From NCBI GenBank assembly GCA_040391135.1, contig JBEBYL010000005.1, positions 121,800 to 185,799 on the forward strand: 64,000 nt of DNA, written 5' to 3'. Numbering within the stretch: the stretch's first letter is position 1; each line of letters begins with the position of its first letter. Position numbers and translations under genes: made by a program. Origin of the DNA: G025836975 sp040391135 (GTDB taxonomy: Bacteria; Pseudomonadota; Gammaproteobacteria; Burkholderiales; Burkholderiaceae_B). The notes under the pieces were generated by a model. It was not told the origin of the DNA. It searched no databases and saw only the letters and a program-made list of their open reading frames with translations. Of the stretch, positions 35,179-42,118 are shown piece by piece.

Positions 35179-36455
35179 CGACAGGCGCCCTTTTCATCAT
35201 GCTGTTCGTGTTCATGTTCATGGGCATACCCGTGGCGGTTTCGCTGGGGCTGTCCTCCATACTGACCATATTGCTTTTCGGCCACGATTCGCTGGCTTCG
35301 CTGTCTCTGAAGATGTTCGAAACATCCGAACATTTCACACTGATGGCCATCCCCTTCTTCGTACTGGCAGGCGCCTTCATGACGACGGGCGGCGTGGCCA
35401 AGCGCATGATCCGATTCGCCATCGCGGTCGTGGGCCATTTGCATGGCGGGCTGGCTATTGCATCGGTGCTGGCTTGCTGCCTGTTCGCGGCCGTATCGGG
35501 TTCATCGCCGGCCACGGTGGTGGCGGTCGGTTCCATTGTGATCGCCGGCATGGTGCGTGCCGGATATCCCCAGCCTTTCGCCGCCGGCGTCATCTGCAAT
35601 GCGGGCACGCTGGGCATACTGATTCCGCCGTCCATCGTGATGGTGGTTTACGGTGCGGCCACCGAAACGTCGGTAGGCAAGCTGTTCATGGCGGGCGTGG
35701 TGCCGGGCCTGCTGCTGGGCTTCCTGCTGATGCTGGCCATCTACATTGTGGCCCGCATCAAGAATCTGCCCCGCCAACCGCGTGCCTCGCTGAAGGAGGC
35801 CCTGGTCGCGGGACGCGATTCCATCTGGGGCCTGATGCTTATCATCATCATCCTTGGCGGCATCTACGGGGGGATTTTCACTCCGACCGAGGCAGCCGCG
35901 GTGGCTGCGGTCTACGCTTTCTTCGTGGCCGTATTCGTATACCGGGATATCGGGATGAGGCAGGTTCCGGAGGTGCTGCTGGACGCATCCAAGGTGACCA
36001 TCATGCTGATGTTCATCATCGTCAATGCGCTATTGTTCGCGCATGTGCTGACGACGGAGCGCATTCCGCAGGCGATCGCCGAGCAGATCGTGGCTTGGGA
36101 CATGGCGGCATGGCAGTTCCTGATCGTGGTGAACATTCTGCTGCTGGTCGCGGGGATGTTCATGGAACCGACGGGCATCATCCTGATCCTTGCGCCTATT
36201 CTGTTCCCAATTGCGATGCAGCTGGGGATCGATCCGGTGCATCTGGGAATTATCTTCGTGGTGAACCTGGAGATCGGGATGGTGACGCCGCCGATAGGCT
36301 TGAATCTGTTCGTGACGGCGGGGATCACGAAGATGACGATAGGCCAGGTTATCCGGGCGGCCTCGCCGTGGCTGTTGATATTGCTGGCCTTCCTGGCTTT
36401 GGTGACGTATGTGCCGGCGATATCGCTGTGGCTGCCGGAGCTGAATTTCTTCTGA
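35175..36455 (+). CDS. dctM: TRAP transporter large permease DctM
   Basis: A 426-residue transport channel subunit with about 12 helices, driving sodium-coupled uptake. Motifs: AVSGSSPATVVAVGSIVIAGM, NAGTLGILIPPSIVMVVYG, FTPTEAAAVAAVYAFFVA and EIGMVTPPIGLNLFV. The 4-bp overlap with dctQ shows coupling. The gene ends before a strong intrinsic terminator and is convergent with the TehA-type gene beyond two structured repeats. Confidence 0.94.
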   Translation: MTTGALFIMLFVFMFMGIPVAVSLGLSSILTILLFGHDSLASLSLKMFETSEHFTLMAIPFFVLAGAFMTTGGVAKRMIRFAIAVVGHLHGGLAIASVLACCLFAAVSGSSPATVVAVGSIVIAGMVRAGYPQPFAAGVICNAGTLGILIPPSIVMVVYGAATETSVGKLFMAGVVPGLLLGFLLMLAIYIVARIKNLPRQPRASLKEALVAGRDSIWGLMLIIIILGGIYGGIFTPTEAAAVAAVYAFFVAVFVYRDIGMRQVPEVLLDASKVTIMLMFIIVNALLFAHVLTTERIPQAIAEQIVAWDMAAWQFLIVVNILLLVAGMFMEPTGIILILAPILFPIAMQLGIDPVHLGIIFVVNLEIGMVTPPIGLNLFVTAGITKMTIGQVIRAASPWLLILLAFLALVTYVPAISLWLPELNFF

Positions 36456-36495
36456 CAGCTCGTAGATTTTCTCGATAGATGAGTTTTCGTTGTAG

Positions 36496-36526
36496 CGCCA
36501 TGTCTGTTTTCGGACATGGCGTTTTT
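36496..36526 (+). terminator. Intrinsic terminator of the dctPQM operon
   Basis: Perfect 9-bp stem CGCCATGTC / GACATGGCG (36496-36504 and 36513-36521), 8-nt loop, then TTTTT. It lies 41 bp after the dctM stop. Confidence 0.88.
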
Positions 36527-36545
36527 CTTGCGTGGCTAATGCGTG

Positions 36546-36589
36546 TGTTTTTTACACGGCGCGGGTGCATGTTTTTTACACGGCGCGGG
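36546..36589 (+). repeat. Two direct 20-bp repeats at the edge of structured element A
   Basis: The 20-bp unit TGTTTTTTACACGGCGCGGG occurs at 36546-36565 and again at 36570-36589, period 24 bp. The second copy runs into the left arm of element A. Confidence 0.85.
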
Positions 36590-36742
36590 GGTGCTGGGGG
36601 GCACGAACGGGCCTTTGGGGCCGAGCGAGTCGTAGGCGAAGGGAGCCCGGACGGGCGGACGAGCAAGACGATGCGATGTTCGGCGCGCAGGGCGCCGAAC
36701 CGGACACGCGGGCCCGTTCGTGCCCCCCAGCACCCCCACGCC
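36582..36742 (+). repeat. Structured palindromic repeat, copy A
   Basis: A 161-bp element. Outer arms are 36587-36613 and 36711-36737, complementary over 27 bp without mismatch, extended by 4 further pairs after one mismatch to 36582 and 36742. The inner 92 bp (36617-36708) match 37126-37217 of copy B at about 81 of 92 positions. Inside are small hairpins: GCCC-GGAC-GGGC (about 36644-36655) and TTCGGCGC / GCGCCGAA (36679-36686 and 36692-36699). No protein reading frame makes sense. It sits just after the dctM terminator. It may be a non-coding RNA or a mobile palindromic repeat. Confidence 0.8.
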
Positions 36743-37088
36743 TGCGAAATGTATGGCCGCACGGCCGTTAACTGGAGAGATCGCGAGCTGTATTCTGGTG
36801 TCGGCCAGCCCAAGTATGAAGATGTGGCGCGCTCGCCCGGCGCGGCCCGCCAGCCGGGCCGCTTGTGCATCGAGTCAATTCTGATTGGGCGAGCGGCGCC
36901 GTATATTGTCTGGGTGCTGATGCCCCTCCCTGGCGCCATACCTATTGGGTGCCTGTCTATTCGGCGGCTTGCCTGGACGACTTTGGCCTGTCGCATTGAA
37001 CGACCAATTATTTGCTTATCGCCGAAGCAACAGCTTGCTGACAAAATGAATCGCTTATACCAATAACGTACCCGCTTGCCATTACGCA
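36743..37088. other. Spacer between structured repeats; no gene seen
   Basis: 346 bp with no recognisable gene. Its only structure is a perfect 8-bp hairpin GCGGCCCG / CGGGCCGC (36842-36849, 36855-36862). The short frames running through this spacer and copy A have no ribosome-binding site and no family resemblance, and are judged non-coding. Confidence 0.5.
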
Positions 37089-37251
37089 GTGGCTGGAGGG
37101 CTGCGGGCCGGGCTGCCGGACTTCCGGGGCCGAGCGAGCCGTAGGCGAAGGGAGCCCGAATGGGCGGACGAGCAAGGCGATGCGGTGTTCGGCGCCTTGT
37201 GGGCCGAACCGGTCACGGGGACGGCGGCCTGGTCCGCAGCCCTCCAGCCAC
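37089..37251 (+). repeat. Structured palindromic repeat, copy B
   Basis: A 163-bp element related to copy A. Outer arms are 37089-37118 and 37222-37251. All 30 positions pair if the + strand is RNA: 27 Watson-Crick and three G-U pairs (37107-37233, 37110-37230, 37114-37226). The 92-bp core (37126-37217) is about 88% identical to that of copy A, but the arms are different in sequence from copy A's arms. It lies 99 bp beyond the stop of the TehA-type gene, in the antisense direction to it. Confidence 0.8.
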
Positions 37252-37350
37252 GCCTAAAGAACAAACAAGCATACCGAAAAGCAACGGGCAGGCCCCGAAA
37301 CAGACAGTTAAGTAAGCTCAAAGAACGACAAGCCGGAAAAACCCCGCCAA

Positions 37351-38445
37351 TCAGCCCCGCCGCTTAACTTGGCCTATCACCCGCGCCAACATCCCCACAA
37401 ACGTCAGTGCCCAGGCAACGCTCGCCAGAAAAAAGAACACCCCCGGCACATCGGCCAAAAAACTGAACCCCATGGCCTGATTCATCTCGTACGTACTGGC
37501 CGCATACATCCCCAGCGGGAATACGGCCCCCCAGTACAACGGGTCGTACCGCAAGGGAAAACGCTTATACACATAGCGCCATACACCCAGCAAAAGCAGC
37601 ATCGGTATCCACCAGGTGCCCGTCGCCCAATAGAAAATCGTGAACCCCTTCAGGAAAGGCAGCAGCGAAACCAGATAAGGCGCGTCCGAGGCATTCATGA
37701 TCAGCAAAGAGCCCGCCAACGTCGAAATGGCCATTGCGCCCATATTGATCCAGTACGGCGGCGTCAGGTCGTCCGGGGAAAGGCGGAAATATGTGTAGCG
37801 ATAAAAGATCAGCGACATCATCCAGATGTACAGCATCCCGCCCCACAGCCACATCGACAGCGCCAGGAAATTCAGTTCCAGCCGATACGGCTGCCCTGTG
37901 GTGGCCGCCAGCAAGGCGCTGGACACCGCTATCGACTGCGTCGCCACCACGGCAAGCAGCCATCCGCCATTGATGCCGCGATCCAGGGTGGGCTTGTCGC
38001 GCTTTACGGTAAGCACCGCGAATATCGTATAGGTCAGCACAAACCACAGGATCAGCGCCGCCGCCCACAGAATCAAGCCCGCGTGCGCGTCCTTGGCGAG
38101 CACCATATATTGCCCGCCGAGAATGGCGGTGGCCGCCACAGTGGTGAAGAACCCAGGGCCGCGCAAATGGTCGGCCATATCGCCGAAGAACGATCTCGGG
38201 TGGCGGACGGCGCGCAGCGCGCTAAGCAGGCACAGTATCGCGAACAGGACGTTGTTCAATAGAAACAGGGCCTGCGCAATGGCGTTCCTGCCCAGCAAGT
38301 GAGCCGCCAGGGAGACGATGCCGGTCGCCATGACGATGCCGAAGTTCGCCGGAGACATGGCCGCCAGCCCGCCATATCCGCGGTCCCCGCCTTTATCGAA
38401 AGGCATTGTCTGCAAGGACCTGTTTTCAGCGGAAGATGGAAGCAT
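37351..38445 (-). CDS. TehA/SLAC1-type (TDT) transporter
   Basis: A 364-residue inner-membrane protein with about ten helices, of the tellurite-resistance/dicarboxylate transporter family. It opens, after about 28 polar residues, with AAMSPANFGIVMATGIVSLAA, the family's first helix, and has YRYTYFRLSPDDLTPPYWINMGA and PLYWGAVFPLGMYAASTYEM, both typical of the family's TehA-like branch. Substrates in the family include C4-dicarboxylates, sulfite and anions; not deducible here. The two structured repeats lie downstream of its stop. Confidence 0.87.
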   Translation of the reverse strand: MLPSSAENRSLQTMPFDKGGDRGYGGLAAMSPANFGIVMATGIVSLAAHLLGRNAIAQALFLLNNVLFAILCLLSALRAVRHPRSFFGDMADHLRGPGFFTTVAATAILGGQYMVLAKDAHAGLILWAAALILWFVLTYTIFAVLTVKRDKPTLDRGINGGWLLAVVATQSIAVSSALLAATTGQPYRLELNFLALSMWLWGGMLYIWMMSLIFYRYTYFRLSPDDLTPPYWINMGAMAISTLAGSLLIMNASDAPYLVSLLPFLKGFTIFYWATGTWWIPMLLLLGVWRYVYKRFPLRYDPLYWGAVFPLGMYAASTYEMNQAMGFSFLADVPGVFFFLASVAWALTFVGMLARVIGQVKRRG

Positions 38446-38646
38446 GGATGGATCGTGCGCAATCGCGCCGGTTTAGTCGGACAGATCGCATTCTAGGTCC
38501 TGTTCACGGGAAAAGGAAAGCCGCGGCGCTCCCCTTGCCTTGCTCCTGGTCCACGCCGTCCGGGGCCGATTGAAACTACAGGTTAAAATGCCTGGTTAAA
38601 TTTGAATGTGGCGGCCCCAGGGCCGCCGAACCGATCAGGAATAGCT

Positions 38647-39751
38647 ATGGAAGCCGAACGCCAGAATCAACTTGCCGCCCGCCTGGACGACTACGCCGAG
38701 CGTCAGGCGGCTCTTCGGGGGTATCTTTGACTACGATGCCAAAGCTGAACGCCTGCACGTCGTAAACGCCGAACTGGAAAGTCCCGATGTCTGGAACGAT
38801 CCCAAGCATGCCCAGGATCTTGGGCGCGAAAAGAAAAGCCTGGAAACCGTCGTCCAGACGTTGACCGAAATCGCCAACGGCCTGGCCGACGCGCAAGAAC
38901 TGTTCGACCTCGCCTCCGAGGATGACGACGATGCCACGCTGGCCGCCGTCGAACATGACACCGATGCCATAGGCAAGCGCCTGGAAGAGCTCGAATTCCG
39001 CCGCATGTTCTCCAATCCGGCCGATCCGCTCAATTGCTTCATGGACATCCAGGCCGGCGCCGGCGGCACCGAAGCCCAGGACTGGGCCTCCATTTTGCTG
39101 CGCCAGTACCTGCGTTATTGCGAACACAAGGATTTCAAGGCCGAAGTGCTTGAGGAGTCGCACGGCGAAGTCGCGGGCATCAAATCCGCCACCATCAAGA
39201 TCGAAGGCGAATACGCCTTCGGCCATCTGCGTACCGAAACCGGCGTGCATCGCCTGGTCCGCAAAAGCCCCTTCGATTCGGCCAATGGCCGCCATACCTC
39301 GTTTGCCAGCGTATTCGTCTACCCCGAGGTGGACGATTCCGTCGAGATCGATGTCAACCCGGCCGACCTGCGCGTGGACACCTACCGGGCCAGCGGCGCG
39401 GGCGGCCAGCATATCAACAAGACCGATTCGGCCGTGCGGATCACCCACATGCCCACCGGCATCGTCGTGCAGTGCCAGAACGACCGTTCGCAGCACCGCA
39501 ACCGCGCCGAGGCCATGCAGATGCTTAAATCGCGCCTGTACGAACTGGAAATGCGCCAGCGCATGGCCGAGCAGCAGAAAATGGAAGACGCCAAGACCGA
39601 CGTGGGCTGGGGCCATCAGATCCGGTCGTATGTACTGGATCAAAGCCGCATCAAGGACCTTCGCACCAACGTTGAAATCTCCAACACCCAGAAAGTGCTG
39701 GACGGCGATCTGGACCCCTTCATACAAGCAAGCCTGAAGCAGGGAGTATAG
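38647..39751 (+). CDS. prfB: Peptide chain release factor 2, with programmed +1 frameshift
   Basis: RF2 (367 aa) ends translation at UGA and UAA codons. The first 27 codons (MEAERQNQLAARLDDYAERQ...) end at an in-frame TGA at 38728-38730; a +1 shift at CTT-TGA-C continues into DYDAKAERLHVVN. Seen after the shift: the stop-codon-reading SPF motif (VRKSPFDSANGRHTSF) and the catalytic GGQ (ASGAGGQHINKTDSAV). The 38.4-38.6 kb upstream region also holds a GC hairpin around 38608-38626. The SDR gene follows after 2 bp and lysS soon after, as a likely operon. Confidence 0.96.
38716..38731 (+). promoter_or_regulatory. Programmed +1 frameshift site of prfB
   Basis: CGGGGGTATCTTTGAC: an internal Shine-Dalgarno-like CGGGGG at 38716-38721, then the slippery CTT codon (38725-38727), the in-frame TGA and a C. 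This is the classic RF2 autoregulation site; low RF2 lets the ribosome shift and make more RF2. Confidence 0.95.
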
Positions 39752-39753
39752 CC

Positions 39754-40506
39754 ATGGAAGCAACGACCGTTGCCATTGTGACCGGCGCATCGCGCGGCCT
39801 GGGACAAGCCCTTGCACTGGGGCTGCTGCGGCCCGACACGCGGCTTATTACCGTGGCGCGCAGCCACGACGAAGCCCTGGATCTGAACGCGAAGCAATCG
39901 GGCTGCCCGCTGCAGCAAGTGCAAACCGATCTGGCGAACCCCGCGGCGGTCGAACGCGTGGCCCGGCAAATCGTCGCCAGCCTGCCGGCCGGCGCGAAGC
40001 GCTACCTGCTGATCAACAATGCCGGCACGGTCGACCCCATAAACCAGGCCAGCGAATTGCACAATGCCGTCGCAATTACCGCCGCATTCAACCTTAACGT
40101 CACCAGCGTCATTTTGCTGACGGCCGCCTTTCTGCAAGCGGTAAAGCCCTTGCAGGCCGACTGCCGCATATTGAACATATCGTCGGGCGCCGGCCGCAAC
40201 CCCATGCCTGGCTGGGGCGTATACTGCGCCACCAAAGCGGCCCTGGATCACTACACTCAGGTCCTGCACGCCGAGAACCATGGCGTGCGGATCGCCGCGC
40301 TGGCGCCGGGCGTCATCGATACCGGCATGCAGGAAAAGATACGCGGCAGCCAGGCCAGCGACTTCCCCAATGTGGAACGCTTTGCGCAAATGCATGAGCA
40401 AGGCCAACTGTCCTCGCCCGCCGACGTGGCGGCCCGCATCCTGCGCTATATAGATCACGACAGCTTCGGCGCGACCGTGCTCGACGACATCCGAAATTAC
40501 GCTTAA
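39754..40506 (+). CDS. Short-chain dehydrogenase/reductase (SDR)
   Basis: A 250-residue NAD(P)-dependent oxidoreductase. Seen: the cofactor motif TGASRGLG (residues 10-17), NNAG (about 89-92), and the catalytic Ser-Tyr-Lys set in ILNISSGAG and YCATKAALDHY (about 145-165). It most resembles sepiapterin-reductase-like SDRs by the segment order, but the substrate is unknown. It lies between prfB and lysS with gaps of only 2 and 10 bp, so it is co-transcribed with translation genes. Confidence 0.88.
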   Translation: MEATTVAIVTGASRGLGQALALGLLRPDTRLITVARSHDEALDLNAKQSGCPLQQVQTDLANPAAVERVARQIVASLPAGAKRYLLINNAGTVDPINQASELHNAVAITAAFNLNVTSVILLTAAFLQAVKPLQADCRILNISSGAGRNPMPGWGVYCATKAALDHYTQVLHAENHGVRIAALAPGVIDTGMQEKIRGSQASDFPNVERFAQMHEQGQLSSPADVAARILRYIDHDSFGATVLDDIRNYA

Positions 40507-40516
40507 ATCATCCACT

Positions 40517-42037
40517 ATGAACGAATCTACGCCATCCAGCCTTGCCACCGACGAAAACCACCTGATCGCCGAACGCCGTGGCAAACTGGCCAAACTGCGC
40601 GCCGATGGCGTGGCCTACCCCAACGATTTTCGGCCCGACAGCCAGGCAGACGGACTGCACAAGGCTTACGACGAGCTGGATAAGGAAGCCCTGGCCGAAA
40701 TCGGCAAGCAGGTGAAAGTCGCCGGCCGCATGATGCTCAAGCGCGTCATGGGCAAGGCCAGCTTTGCGACCTTGCAGGACAGCTCGGGCCGAATCCAGGT
40801 CTTCCTGGACAAGAACACGGTGGGCGAAGCGCTTTACGCCCAATTCAAAACCTGGGACATCGGCGACATCCTGGCCGTCGAAGGCACCGTATTCAAGACC
40901 AACAAGGGCGAACTATCCGTGCATGCGGCCTCGGTCCGCCTGCTGACGAAATCGCTGCGGCCCCTGCCGGATAAATTCCATGGCGTATCCGACCAGGAAC
41001 TGCGCTACCGCCAGCGCTACGTCGATCTGATCATGACCGAAGAAACGCGCGCCACCTTCGTCGCACGCAGCAAGGCCATGGGCAGCATCCGCCAGTTCAT
41101 GCTCAATGCCGGCTTTCTTGAAGTCGAGACGCCCATGCTGCACCCCATACCGGGCGGCGCCGCGGCCAAGCCTTTCGTTACGCATCACAATGCGCTCGAC
41201 ATGGAAATGTTCCTGCGCATCGCGCCCGAGCTCTATCTGAAGCGCCTGGTCGTGGGCGGCTTCGACCGCGTCTTCGAAGTGAACCGCAATTTCCGCAACG
41301 AGGGCGTAAGCCCTCGCCACAATCCCGAATTCACCATGATGGAGTTCTACGCCGCCTATACCGATTACCGGTGGCTGATGGACTTTACCGAATCGCTGAT
41401 ACGCGAAGCCGCCATCGCCGCCACGGGCAGCGCCGTGCTCAGCTACCAGGACAAGCCGCTGGACCTGAGCCAGCCCTTCGACCGGCTGACCATCGTCCAG
41501 GCCATACTCAAATACGCCCCGGCATACAGCGAAGCCCAGTTGCGGGACGAGGCCTTTCTGCGCACCGAACTCAAGCGCCTTGGCGCCGATGTGAACGGCC
41601 CCGTCCTGGCGCGCGCCGGCGTGGGCGCGCTGCAGTTGGCGCTGTTCGAGGAAACGGCCGAATCCAAGTTGTGGAATCCCACCTACATCATCGACTATCC
41701 CGTTGAAGTCTCTCCCCTGGCACGCGCCTCGGATACCCAGCAAGGCATCACCGAGCGCTTCGAGCTGTTCATCACAGGCCGCGAGATCGCCAATGGCTTT
41801 TCAGAGCTGAATGATCCCGAGGACCAGGCCGCGCGCTTCCTGGCCCAGGTGGAGGCGAAAGACGCCGGCGACGAAGAAGCCATGTATTACGACGCCGACT
41901 ACATCCGGGCGCTGGAATACGGCATGCCCCCCACCGGCGGCTGCGGCATCGGGATCGACCGGCTGGTCATGCTGCTGACAGACAGCCCCAGCATCCGCGA
42001 CGTCATACTCTTTCCGCATCTGCGCCGCGAAGACTGA
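40517..42037 (+). CDS. lysS: Lysyl-tRNA synthetase, class II
   Basis: Charges tRNA-Lys (506 aa). An N-terminal OB-fold anticodon-binding domain (about residues 55-150) is followed by the class II core: motif 1 around RYRQRYVDLIM, motif 2 FEVNRNFRNEGVSPRHNPEF, and motif 3 GIGIDRLVMLLTDSPSIRDV. Length matches bacterial LysRS. It ends the prfB-SDR-lysS operon. Confidence 0.97.
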   Translation: MNESTPSSLATDENHLIAERRGKLAKLRADGVAYPNDFRPDSQADGLHKAYDELDKEALAEIGKQVKVAGRMMLKRVMGKASFATLQDSSGRIQVFLDKNTVGEALYAQFKTWDIGDILAVEGTVFKTNKGELSVHAASVRLLTKSLRPLPDKFHGVSDQELRYRQRYVDLIMTEETRATFVARSKAMGSIRQFMLNAGFLEVETPMLHPIPGGAAAKPFVTHHNALDMEMFLRIAPELYLKRLVVGGFDRVFEVNRNFRNEGVSPRHNPEFTMMEFYAAYTDYRWLMDFTESLIREAAIAATGSAVLSYQDKPLDLSQPFDRLTIVQAILKYAPAYSEAQLRDEAFLRTELKRLGADVNGPVLARAGVGALQLALFEETAESKLWNPTYIIDYPVEVSPLARASDTQQGITERFELFITGREIANGFSELNDPEDQAARFLAQVEAKDAGDEEAMYYDADYIRALEYGMPPTGGCGIGIDRLVMLLTDSPSIRDVILFPHLRRED

Positions 42038-42049
42038 TCAAAAGGCAGT

Positions 42050-42096
42050 GCCTCATGAAGAACCGCAAGCAGGCGTCAGCCTGCGCGGCGTGAGGC
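42050..42096. terminator. Probable bidirectional terminator between lysS and the subtilase gene
   Basis: Nested hairpin: outer GCCTCA (42050-42055) with TGAGGC (42091-42096); inner CCGC-AA-GCAGGC-GTCA-GCCTGC-GCGG (42063-42088). Followed by CTCCTTT. The T-run is weak, so this is a moderate call. It serves two convergent genes. Confidence 0.5.
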
Positions 42097-42118
42097 CTCC
42101 TTTATACCGTCGGCAGGG

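Noticed and set aside
36479..37066. 195-codon frame on the + strand through the spacer and structured element A
   Set aside because: It crosses an inverted repeat and two direct repeats, has no ribosome-binding site, and the repeated stretches translate to low-complexity Arg/Gly sequence.
14814..38646. Integrative element borders around the accessory block
   Set aside because: No integrase, transposase, tRNA end or matching direct repeats were seen at the borders, so a single mobile island is not supported.
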